64,000 bases of DNA, taken from positions 1 to 64,000 of the forward strand of contig DATCLO010000103.1 of the NCBI GenBank assembly GCA_036563875.1. Direction: 5' to 3'. Numbering within the stretch: the first letter of the stretch is position 1; every line of letters begins with the position of its first letter. The translations under genes were made by a program, and so were the position numbers. The DNA is from ZC4RG29 sp036563875 (lineage in GTDB: Bacteria > Bacteroidota > Bacteroidia > Cytophagales > Cyclobacteriaceae). Under the pieces are notes generated by a model, which made no database searches, had not been told where the DNA came from, and saw only the letters and a program-made list of their open reading frames with translations. Shown here piece by piece: positions 17,156-24,740 of this stretch.

Positions 17156-18595
17156 ATGGAAGAATTCAGAAAGCTCACAACGCAGGAAAAAGCGCTCAAG
17201 ATAAACCTGTCCAAGTCGGTTTACGGCTCTTTTGCCGAAATCGGCGCCGGCCAGGAAGTCGCCGCCAACTTTTTCAAGGTAGGTGGAGCTTCTGGTACGG
17301 TTGCGAAAACGATGTCGGCGTACGATATGAAGTTCAGCGACGCAATCTATGGGCGCTGCGAAAGGTACGTTTGCGAAGATCGACTCATTCAAATGTTGGA
17401 TCACGAATATCCGCTTCTTCGCGAACGGCTGCCACACCGCGTCTCCGATACGTGCTTCTTTGCGTTTGCCGACACCGTGGAAACCATTAATTACGAACAG
17501 ACGAACCAGGGCCACGGATGGATGGGCCTGCGCTTTCAGCTCAGACCCGAAAGCGAACCGAATGATTGCGTCATACACGTGAAGATGCACGACAACGACC
17601 CCCTGCTGCAGCAAGTGGCGCTCGGAATCGTTGGCGTGAACATGATTTATGCCTGCGTTCATTTCACCGACCCGGAACAAATCATGCTTTCGCTCATGGA
17701 CGGCCTCACCAGCCGGCGTATCGAGATCGACATGTTCCGGTTAACGGGACCCGACTTCAAACACGTCGACAATCGCCTCATGGCGCTGAAACTCGTGAAG
17801 AACGGTCTGACCAAGGCAGCCATGTTTGGTGCTGACGGAAGTGTACTTCAACCCTCGGAATATCTGTACAAGAAGAACGTGCTTGTGTTGCGTGGACGGT
17901 TCCGGCCTGTAACGCATGTTAATGTCGACATGCTGTTTACGTCGCGCCGTCATTTTAAGCGGGAAGCCGATGTCGACCGCTCGCGCATCGTGATGCTTGC
18001 AGAACTAACGCTCAACGATCTCAGCCAGGAGGGAACGATCGATGATAAGGACTTCCTGTACCGCGCTGATATGATCTGTTCCCTCGGTCAAAACGTTCTC
18101 ATTTCAAATTACTACGAGTACTATCGACTGGTTAATTATCTGTCCCATATCACCAAGGGCCGCAAGATTGGGATTACCCTCGGCATCTACGCACTGCAAA
18201 AGATCTTCGAGGAGAGAACCTACGACAACCTGAAAGGTGGTATCATGGAAGCTTTTGCGCACCTGTTCGGTGGAAACGTCAAACTCTATATTTATCCCGC
18301 GTTGCGTAAAGACAGCAACGAGCTGTTCACGCTTAAGGACTTCGAAGCTGAACTCCCCGAACACCTCAAGAGTCTGTTCCGTTATCTCATGGAGAACGAC
18401 AAACTCGAGGATATCACCGACGCCGACGTCAGCAAACTCCACATCATCTCCGACAATGTCCTTGCAATGATCCGGAAAGGAGAACCAGGCTGGGAGCAAA
18501 GCGTTCCTCACAAGGTGGAGGAAGCGATCAAGGAGCTTGGACTGTTCGATTATCCAGCTCCGCTGAAAAGGAGAAAATTCCCTGTTGCCTCCTAG
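17156..18595 (+). CDS. conserved-looking hypothetical protein (479 aa), unrecognised
   Basis: 479 residues from the first ATG; a TTG 24 nt upstream would add eight residues. Soluble, no signal peptide or transmembrane segments. Notable stretches: SVYGSFAEIGAGQEVAANFF near the N-terminus, GIVGVNMIYACVHF around residue 160, DMFRLTGPDFKHVDNRLMAL, then LTLNDLSQEGTIDDKDFLYRADMI and a long helical C-terminal third with EAFAHLFGGNVKLYIYPA. The length, even composition and ordered motifs argue for a real enzyme-like or scaffold protein. I cannot name a domain with confidence. It lies 168 nt after the TerB-like gene and has a TAAATTTC -7-like element about 25 nt upstream. Confidence 0.7.
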   Translation: MEEFRKLTTQEKALKINLSKSVYGSFAEIGAGQEVAANFFKVGGASGTVAKTMSAYDMKFSDAIYGRCERYVCEDRLIQMLDHEYPLLRERLPHRVSDTCFFAFADTVETINYEQTNQGHGWMGLRFQLRPESEPNDCVIHVKMHDNDPLLQQVALGIVGVNMIYACVHFTDPEQIMLSLMDGLTSRRIEIDMFRLTGPDFKHVDNRLMALKLVKNGLTKAAMFGADGSVLQPSEYLYKKNVLVLRGRFRPVTHVNVDMLFTSRRHFKREADVDRSRIVMLAELTLNDLSQEGTIDDKDFLYRADMICSLGQNVLISNYYEYYRLVNYLSHITKGRKIGITLGIYALQKIFEERTYDNLKGGIMEAFAHLFGGNVKLYIYPALRKDSNELFTLKDFEAELPEHLKSLFRYLMENDKLEDITDADVSKLHIISDNVLAMIRKGEPGWEQSVPHKVEEAIKELGLFDYPAPLKRRKFPVAS

Positions 18596-18632
18596 GGGGG
18601 TAATTCCGTACGCGTTTTAGAGGGTACACTTT

Positions 18633-18658
18633 GTAGAGACGCACGGCCGTGCGTCTCC
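18633..18658. repeat. GTAGAGACG palindromic repeat, copy 1
   Basis: GTAGAGACGCACGGCC followed by its near reverse complement, a perfect 22-nt palindromic core. It belongs to the same family as 33503-33530 and 45576-45603, with a different centre sequence. Confidence 0.7.
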
Positions 18659-18680
18659 CACGAAATGGTATTTTCAATCA

Positions 18681-18810
18681 CAACTATGTGTCCTATGTGC
18701 CCTTCCATGTGCTCTATGTGGTTCAAAAAAGTGTGACTGTTTTTTCAACCAAGTAGACCACATAGTCCTTCGGCAAGCCCAGGAACCGGACACATAGAAC
18801 ACATAGGTTG
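18681..18810. repeat. CTATGTG-rich inverted repeat, copy A (downstream of AGCS gene)
   Basis: The left arm (18681-18730) carries several CTATGTG units and GTGGTTCAAAAAA; the right arm (18741-18810) carries the complement (TTTTTTCAACC, CACATAG, CACATAGGTTG). Together they form a long imperfect hairpin that ends exactly at the AGCS stop codon. The inner GGTTCAAAAAA / TTTTTTCAACC part may act as a terminator. A second copy lies at 20261-20348 on the other side of the gene. Inside the right arm is an unrelated short repeat at 18767-18788. Confidence 0.7.
18767..18788. repeat. CCTTCGGCA-type short repeat nested in the inverted repeat
   Basis: CCTTCGGCAAGCCCAGGAAC, similar to CCTTCGGCAGGTTCAGGGAC at 33441-33461. 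It interrupts the right arm of the CTATGTG hairpin between two CACATAG units, as if inserted there. Confidence 0.5.
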
Positions 18811-20235
18811 TCAACTTTTCATCTTCTCAAAATACCTCTTTGCTTCTTTCTTTACCCGTGGCGCCAAAAGAAGGCCGGATACCATCGTCGGTACAGCCAT
18901 CAGCGCGAATGCGGCGTCCATAAGACTGATGATTGCGTCAAGTGAGGACGTTGCACCGACGATTATGCTCGCCAAATAAAAATAGTCATACCACCGTTTG
19001 CGTTCAGCGCCGATAAGGAAGGCTGTACTCTTTCCACCGTAGTATCCGTATGAGAAAAGCGAGGTAATCGAGAAGAAGAAAATGCAAAGCAGTAAGATGT
19101 AATGTCCGATACCCGGCAGAGCCGAATTGAATGCAGTTGCAGTAAGGGATACTCCATTCGTATCGGATGTTTGCCATACACCCGTAACAAGAATCGCTAG
19201 GCCGGTACAAGTGCAAACGACGAGCGTATCGATAGCGGGGGTGAGCATAGCTGCAAGACCATCACGCACAGGCTCCACACTTCGCGATGTGCCCAATGCC
19301 ATCGGTGCGGTGCCTATACCCGCTTCATTTGAGAACGAAGCACGTCGCGCCCCGAGGATGATCAATCCGCCAACAATTCCACCCGTTATTGGATCGGGAT
19401 TACCTTTGTAGTGTACTGCAGCAAAGGCATCCGTGAAAATCAGCTTGAAATAGTGCGGCACGTCTTCAATGCGAACGATAAGGATGGTAACAACAGCCAA
19501 AAAGTAAATGACTACCATCAGCGGTACCATGCGACCGGCCCAGTTCCCGATTCGCTTTATTCCGCCGATAACCACTATGGCAGCAATAGCGGTGATAATA
19601 AGGCCAGTGTAAAGATCTGTGTCCGCGATGGTAACGGATCCGATTTGCAAAGGCGCGGATGAAATCCCTGCCGGTACCAGCAAAATGTCACGAATGGCAC
19701 GGGTGAGTTGATTCGCCTGAAATACAGGTAATGCCCCAAACAGACAGCAGAAGCTGAACATCGCTGCCAGCGGCCACCACTTACTGCCTAGCCCCTCCGT
19801 TATAACGTACATGGGACCTCCCTGAATTTCACCCTGTGAATCGCGGCCTCTGTACATGCTTGCCAGGGTGCAGGTGAAAAAGTTGGTAGCCATGCCGACG
19901 ATCGCACTGATCCACATCCAGAACAGGGCGCCTGGCCCGCCCATAGCGATGGCCACGGCCACGCCGGCGATATTTCCCATGCCCACCGTTGATGCGAGCG
20001 CTGTCGATACTGCCTGGTATGGTGACAGCTGTCCGGGTCCGCTGGTACTATACTTCCCGCGCAACACATCGATTGCATGAAAGAAATATCGATAGGGAAC
20101 AAAGCCCGAGTAGATGAAGAAGAAAAGTCCGCCTCCCATCAGCAGAAACAGCAGGGGAAGACCCCAGAGCCAGTTGGAAAAGTCGATGATAGCCTGCTCA
20201 ACCAATAATTTAAGGAGTGGTGGTCCGGTAGCCAA
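18811..20235 (-). CDS. AGCS-family sodium (or proton):amino-acid symporter
   Basis: About 474 residues with 10-11 membrane helices. Family motifs include TALASTVGMGNIAGVAVAIAMGGPGALFWMW, GEIQGGPMYVITEG and SFSNEAGIGTAPMALGTS. AGCS carriers (AlsT/DagA type) import alanine or glycine with Na+ or H+ across the inner membrane. There is no ATG before residue 33; the start is a TTG at 20235 or another TTG at 20205, both ahead of the first helix. The gene is bracketed by two CTATGTG inverted repeats and has no operon partner. Substrate is inferred from family only. Confidence 0.9.
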   Translation of the reverse strand: MATGPPLLKLLVEQAIIDFSNWLWGLPLLFLLMGGGLFFFIYSGFVPYRYFFHAIDVLRGKYSTSGPGQLSPYQAVSTALASTVGMGNIAGVAVAIAMGGPGALFWMWISAIVGMATNFFTCTLASMYRGRDSQGEIQGGPMYVITEGLGSKWWPLAAMFSFCCLFGALPVFQANQLTRAIRDILLVPAGISSAPLQIGSVTIADTDLYTGLIITAIAAIVVIGGIKRIGNWAGRMVPLMVVIYFLAVVTILIVRIEDVPHYFKLIFTDAFAAVHYKGNPDPITGGIVGGLIILGARRASFSNEAGIGTAPMALGTSRSVEPVRDGLAAMLTPAIDTLVVCTCTGLAILVTGVWQTSDTNGVSLTATAFNSALPGIGHYILLLCIFFFSITSLFSYGYYGGKSTAFLIGAERKRWYDYFYLASIIVGATSSLDAIISLMDAAFALMAVPTMVSGLLLAPRVKKEAKRYFEKMKS

Positions 20236-20260
20236 GATACGGAAAAAGATATCAGTGCAC

Positions 20261-20348
20261 TTCTATGCGCCCTATGTGTTTCTATGTGGTCTATAAGGTT
20301 CAAAGACATTAGCTTTTTTTGAACCACATAGGGCACATAGGTTGTAAG
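20261..20348. repeat. CTATGTG-rich inverted repeat, copy B (upstream of AGCS gene)
   Basis: Left arm with CTATGCGCCCTATGTG and CTATGTGGTC ends in GGTTCAAA; the right arm starts TTTGAACCACATAG and ends CACATAGGTTG. Same family as 18681-18810. The inner stem GGTTCAAA/TTTGAACC is perfect. It sits between the AGCS start and the stop of the upstream minus-strand gene, so it could terminate that gene's transcript. Confidence 0.7.
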
Positions 20349-20362
20349 GAACTTCCCGGAAG

Positions 20363-20872
20363 TTACTCTTGTTCGGCTTCGATAGCGGCGGGAGAGGTGA
20401 TAAATATTACATCGGCGCAGGCCTTGTCGGCCTTTTGCCAGGAATCAACGCGCAGTTTCATAGCCACCAGCCCTGCTGTTGGAAGCGTACCGATCTCGGC
20501 ACCGGTGAGGTATTCGGCAACGTAGGAGACGACCGGATTGTGACCGATGCACATCACGCTCGTGTACGCGTCGTCAAGCTTCGTGATGAATTCAAGAAAT
20601 GTACGAACGGAAGCCTGCGCGAGTTCTTCGTCAGGAATAATCCGTTCGACATCAAATTTGATTACGTCGCTGAGCAATTTTGCAGTGGCGTGCGCACGCA
20701 CGGCGCTGCTCGTGTAAATGACATCGGGATTTATCTTTTCGCGATGAAGATATGCCCCGATCTGAAAAGTTTCTTTCGTGCCGACGGGTGTGAGTTCGCG
20801 ATCCAGGTCCGACTGACCCGCTTGTTTTTCAACGCTTTGTGCATGACGCATCACGTAGAGAGTCTTGGCCAT
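20363..20872 (-). CDS. SixA-type phosphohistidine phosphatase (histidine phosphatase superfamily)
   Basis: 169 residues from MAKTLYVMRHAQS; the frame is open 20 codons further up but those residues do not fit the family. The catalytic RHG-type motif MRHAQS (Arg9, His10) opens the protein; SSAVRAHATAKLL and CIGHNPVVS (second catalytic His) follow. SixA proteins dephosphorylate phosphohistidine on HPt or related proteins. The protein is short for a phosphoglycerate mutase, which supports the SixA branch. Divergent from topA. Confidence 0.85.
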   Translation of the reverse strand: MAKTLYVMRHAQSVEKQAGQSDLDRELTPVGTKETFQIGAYLHREKINPDVIYTSSAVRAHATAKLLSDVIKFDVERIIPDEELAQASVRTFLEFITKLDDAYTSVMCIGHNPVVSYVAEYLTGAEIGTLPTAGLVAMKLRVDSWQKADKACADVIFITSPAAIEAEQE

Positions 20873-20933
20873 AGGCACGCGGTTTTCAGTTGTCGACGGG
20901 ATCGCAATAATAACGGTAATATTATCATCCAAA

Positions 20934-20963
20934 TTTGATTATTTAAAAAAATCAGGATATTTG
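20934..20963 (+). promoter_or_regulatory. putative topA promoter
   Basis: TTTG (20934-20937), an 18-nt spacer, then GATATTTG (20956-20963), one mismatch from TAnnTTTG. The first start codon is 22 nt further, which fits a short leader. The region also has to hold the promoter of the divergent SixA gene. Confidence 0.4.
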
Positions 20964-20985
20964 GGCGTTTTGAAGGACGAATGAC

Positions 20986-23352
20986 ATGGCAAAAAACCTC
21001 GTTATCGTAGAGTCGCCGGCGAAAGCAAAGACCATTGAGAGCTATCTGGGCAAGGATTTTAAAGTCGCGTCCAGCATGGGACACGTGCGTGATCTGCCGA
21101 AAGGAGGTGATGCAATCGACATCAAAAATGGATACGAACCTACATATGAAATAAGTCCTGACAAAAAGGAAATTATTGAGCAACTCAAGAAACTTGCGGA
21201 GGATGCGGAGATGGTCTACCTCGCTTCCGATGACGATCGTGAAGGAGAGGCTATATCCTGGCATTTGAAGGAAGTGCTGGATCTCAACGATAAGAAAACG
21301 CGAAGAATTGTCTTCACGGAGATCACAAAGAAGGCAATCCTCAACGCTTTAGAAAATCCACGCGGCATCGACATCGATCTCGTCAACGCACAACAGGCGC
21401 GCCGCGTGCTGGACCGACTCGTTGGCTACGAACTTTCGCCCATACTCTGGAAAAAAATTAAAACCGGACTCTCTGCCGGTCGCGTACAATCAGTAGCCGT
21501 TCGGCTCGTCGTTGAACGCGAAAGGGAAATAAGCGAGTTCAAGGCAAGTTCGGCATATCGGGTCACCGCTCTGTTTGATGTCGGCGATGGAAAACAATTG
21601 TCTGCAGAGTTGGGGGAGCGGTTCGAGAAGGAAGAAGATGCCCTGGCCTTCCTCGAATCATGTAGGGGCGCAAAGTTTAGCATCACTGACCTGCAGACGA
21701 AGCCAGCCAAACGTTCTCCGGCTCCGCCATTTACTACGTCAACGTTACAGCAGGAGGCATCGCGCAAGCTCGGTTTCTCTGTGATGCAAACCATGATGGT
21801 GGCGCAGAAGCTGTATGAGGCGGGAAAGATTAGCTACATGCGAACCGACTCCGTTAACCTTTCGGATGAAGCACGCCAGGATGCTATTCGTCAAATTGAA
21901 AAGTCGTACGGCAAAAACTTCGTACAGCCGCGTCAATACAAAACCAAGTCATCATCCGCGCAGGAGGCTCACGAGGCGATCCGTCCTACGGATTTCTCAG
22001 TAACCAATCCGGGCATGGACCGAAACGCGCTGCGGCTGTATGAATTGATATGGCGGCGCGCTATCGCATCACAAATGGCCGACGCGGAACTCGAAAAGAC
22101 TACAGCAACTATCGGTATCTCCACAAACGACCGCACGCTCACCGCTACGGGCGAAGTGATCCGGTTCGAAGGGTTTTTGAAAGTATATATGGAGTCGGCC
22201 GACGACGATGACGAAGAAGAAAACGGCAAGGTACTACCGCCCCTGGAAATCGGGCAGAACCTGAACCTTTCCTGGCTTCGTGCTCGTCAAGTCTTTACTC
22301 GACATCCTCCGCGCTATACGGAAGCAAGCCTCGTGAAGAAACTGGAAGAAATGGGCATCGGACGTCCTTCGACATACGCACCGACCATTTCAACCATCCA
22401 AAAGCGAGGATACATTGTTAAAGAAAGCCGGGAAGGCGTTGAACGCCCTTACAATGTGTTCACGCTGGAGAATGACAAAGTCGAAAAACACCAGGAAACA
22501 GAAATAACGGGAGCAGAAAAGAATAAGCTGTTTCCCACGAACACCGCCATGGTCGTGAACGACTTCCTCGTGGAGCATTTTCCGGATGTAACCGACTACT
22601 CTTTCACCTCAGAAATTGAACAGGAGTTTGATGAGATCGCCAGCGGCAAGCTGGAATGGAGGAAGATGATTGACGACTTCTACAATCCGTTCCACAAAAA
22701 GGTGGCGCGGACGGAGAAAGTCGAGCGTTCATCGGTGGGCAAGAGTCGTGAGTTGGGCGTGGATCCCAAAACAGGCAAGAACGTGTATGCGAAACTGGGT
22801 AAGTTCGGCGCGTATGTTCAGATAGGGGAGAACCCCGACGACAACGGCGGTGAAAAACCGAAGTTTGCAAGCCTTCGTCCCGGACAGTTCATCGAAAGTA
22901 TTACACTGGAAGAGGCACTTGACCTCTTCCGCCTCCCGAGAGAGGTGGGCGAGTTTGAAGGAAAGCCGCTCACGGTGAACATCGGTCGATTTGGACCGTA
23001 CATACTTCACGACAAAAAGTTTGTATCGATACCCAAAACCGACGATCCCTATACGATAACAGCGGATCGCGCGATCGAACTCGTGATTGCAAAACGCGAA
23101 GCGGACGCAAAGAAAACGATTAAGGAGTTTGACGAAAATCCTGATATCAAAGTCCTGAACGGACGTTTTGGTCCATACATAAAGGCGGGAAAGAAGAATG
23201 TCAAAATTCCCAAAGACAAAGTTCCGGCCGAACTCACGTTGGAGGAGTGTTTGGCTTTAGCCGAAGCGGCTCCCGAAAAGAAGACGCGCACCACAGCGCG
23301 GAAGACAGCTACAGCCACCAAGACTACAGCGGCCCGTAAGAAAAAAAGCTAA
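20986..23352 (+). CDS. topA: DNA topoisomerase I (type IA)
   Basis: 788 residues. Toprim domain at the N-terminus (NLVIVESPAKAKTIESYLG, then LASDDDREGEAISWHL about 79-94), the type IA core with active-site Tyr284 in SYMRTDS, and PSTYAPTISTIQKRGYI. Relaxes negative supercoils. The C-terminal region has no Cys4 zinc fingers; it carries FGPY/FGPYI repeat units (about 605-760) and a Lys/Thr/Ala-rich basic tail, the pattern seen in Bacteroidota and other non-proteobacterial enzymes. The sirtuin gene starts 3 nt after its stop, indicating co-transcription. Confidence 0.96.
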   Translation: MAKNLVIVESPAKAKTIESYLGKDFKVASSMGHVRDLPKGGDAIDIKNGYEPTYEISPDKKEIIEQLKKLAEDAEMVYLASDDDREGEAISWHLKEVLDLNDKKTRRIVFTEITKKAILNALENPRGIDIDLVNAQQARRVLDRLVGYELSPILWKKIKTGLSAGRVQSVAVRLVVEREREISEFKASSAYRVTALFDVGDGKQLSAELGERFEKEEDALAFLESCRGAKFSITDLQTKPAKRSPAPPFTTSTLQQEASRKLGFSVMQTMMVAQKLYEAGKISYMRTDSVNLSDEARQDAIRQIEKSYGKNFVQPRQYKTKSSSAQEAHEAIRPTDFSVTNPGMDRNALRLYELIWRRAIASQMADAELEKTTATIGISTNDRTLTATGEVIRFEGFLKVYMESADDDDEEENGKVLPPLEIGQNLNLSWLRARQVFTRHPPRYTEASLVKKLEEMGIGRPSTYAPTISTIQKRGYIVKESREGVERPYNVFTLENDKVEKHQETEITGAEKNKLFPTNTAMVVNDFLVEHFPDVTDYSFTSEIEQEFDEIASGKLEWRKMIDDFYNPFHKKVARTEKVERSSVGKSRELGVDPKTGKNVYAKLGKFGAYVQIGENPDDNGGEKPKFASLRPGQFIESITLEEALDLFRLPREVGEFEGKPLTVNIGRFGPYILHDKKFVSIPKTDDPYTITADRAIELVIAKREADAKKTIKEFDENPDIKVLNGRFGPYIKAGKKNVKIPKDKVPAELTLEECLALAEAAPEKKTRTTARKTATATKTTAARKKKS

Positions 23353-23355
23353 GCC

Positions 23356-24045
23356 ATGAAAAAGCTCGTCGTGTTAACCGGGGCGGGCATCAGTGCCGAG
23401 AGCGGCATCCCAACGTTTCGTGATTCCGGGGGATTGTGGGAGGGCTATGACGTAAACGAAGTGGCGACGCCCGAGGGTTGGGAAAAAAATCCCGGACTTG
23501 TGCTCGAATTTTACAATCAACGCAGAAAACGCGCGCTCGAAGTTGAGCCTAATGAAGGGCATCGCATTCTTGTGGAGCTCGAGTCGTTTTTCGATGTGAC
23601 GATCGTCACACAGAACGTCGACAACCTTCACGAACGTGCCGGATCATCAAACGTATTGCATCTGCACGGCAGCCTCTTTCAGTCGCGAAGCACGGTTGAT
23701 GAATCGCTGGTGTACGATATAAAAGGCTGGGAACTCAAACTCGGCGACGTGTGTGAGAAAGGTTCTCAATTGCGACCGAACATCGTTTGGTTTGGAGAGT
23801 TGGTTCCCATGATGGAAGTAGCCGCGGTCGAAGCATCAAAGGCGGATGTGTTTCTGGTAGTGGGCACCTCCATGGTAGTGTACCCTGCTGCAGGCCTTAT
23901 CCATTACGTGCCACGTCACGTTCCAAAATTTGTCGTCGACCCCAACCTTCCGGACGTGGGGCATATACCTCACCTGACCATGATTGCGGAGAAGGCAAGT
24001 GTCGGTCTCCGAAAAGTAAGGGAGACGCTGCTGGCGCTGGCCTGA
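23356..24045 (+). CDS. sirtuin NAD-dependent protein deacylase (Sir2, class III-like, degenerate zinc site)
   Basis: 229 residues. NAD-binding GAGISAESGIPTFRDSGGLW (7-26), TQNVDNLHERAG, catalytic His in LHLHGSLF, VWFGELVP and VGTSMVVYPA are all present. The FYNQRRKR stretch carries the Tyr/Arg pair typical of SIRT5/CobB enzymes that prefer succinyl or malonyl lysine. The zinc-binding module has lost most cysteines: where family members have two CxxC pairs, only one cysteine (DVCEKGSQLRP) remains. Some Bacteroidota sirtuins look like this, so the protein may fold without zinc. Co-transcribed with topA (3-nt gap); it ends 4 nt from the convergent TlpA gene. Confidence 0.9.
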   Translation: MKKLVVLTGAGISAESGIPTFRDSGGLWEGYDVNEVATPEGWEKNPGLVLEFYNQRRKRALEVEPNEGHRILVELESFFDVTIVTQNVDNLHERAGSSNVLHLHGSLFQSRSTVDESLVYDIKGWELKLGDVCEKGSQLRPNIVWFGELVPMMEVAAVEASKADVFLVVGTSMVVYPAAGLIHYVPRHVPKFVVDPNLPDVGHIPHLTMIAEKASVGLRKVRETLLALA

Positions 24046-24049
24046 TGTG

Positions 24050-24664
24050 CTATTCTCCGGCGTTCACCTTTTGAAGAAACTTCCGGAATTTTGCCGTATT
24101 GTAATCCGCCATGCCTGATTTCTTATACGCGACGGTGCCGTCCCGAGCAATGACGAATGTTGTGGGTATTACGCGAACCTGGAGTAAGTCAGGCAGTTCG
24201 CCTGCCATGAAAACCGGAAAGGTGTATTTGTTGGTTTCGACGTAGTTCTTCACTTTCTGCAGGTCTTCGGGCCGGTCGATTGACAGCATAACAAACTGGA
24301 TTGAATCGCTTCCAACCTGCTCATAAAGCTTTTGGATGGAAGGCATTTCAGCCCGGCACGGCCCGCACCAGGTGGCCCATAGGTTCAAGAAGACCGTCTT
24401 GCCCCGATACCTGTTGAAGTCTACCACCTCGCCATCGGGAGTGGTAACGGCAAAGGAGTACTCAAACATGCCCTTACGGGGCTCGTCAGAATCGGGATTT
24501 GCATTCATTATGCCCGTTGCCAGCACGACCCTGCCGGCAGCGGACTGCAGTCCGCTTAGGGCGTTCGTGTTCTGTAGCAGCAGGAATCCGGCGCCGGCAA
24601 ACACCCAGGGACGCGCTGCGCGCCATACCTTTTTAAGAACGCCGGGTATTACGGATGTGCTCAT
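24050..24664 (-). CDS. TlpA-family membrane-anchored thioredoxin-like protein
   Basis: 204 residues from the ATG (MSTSVIPG); a TTG 18 nt upstream is the alternative. One N-terminal membrane segment (about 20-32), a linker, then an AhpC/TSA-Redoxin fold with FLNLWATWCGPCRAEMPS (Cys100, Cys103) and the cis-proline region VIPTTFVIARDG. TlpA-like proteins reduce disulfides in the periplasm, for example during cytochrome c maturation. No cytochrome genes adjoin it here. The family call is firm, the partner unknown. Confidence 0.9.
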   Translation of the reverse strand: MSTSVIPGVLKKVWRAARPWVFAGAGFLLLQNTNALSGLQSAAGRVVLATGIMNANPDSDEPRKGMFEYSFAVTTPDGEVVDFNRYRGKTVFLNLWATWCGPCRAEMPSIQKLYEQVGSDSIQFVMLSIDRPEDLQKVKNYVETNKYTFPVFMAGELPDLLQVRVIPTTFVIARDGTVAYKKSGMADYNTAKFRKFLQKVNAGE

Positions 24665-24740
24665 TGGATCGATTTTGAACAATTTTGAAAGCCCGAAAAT
24701 GCTTATTTCGACTTTCCAGACTCTCTAAACAGGTCCGGCA

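Noticed and set aside
18681..20348. AGCS gene with flanking repeats as an insertion sequence
   Set aside because: No transposase; the enclosed gene is a transporter.
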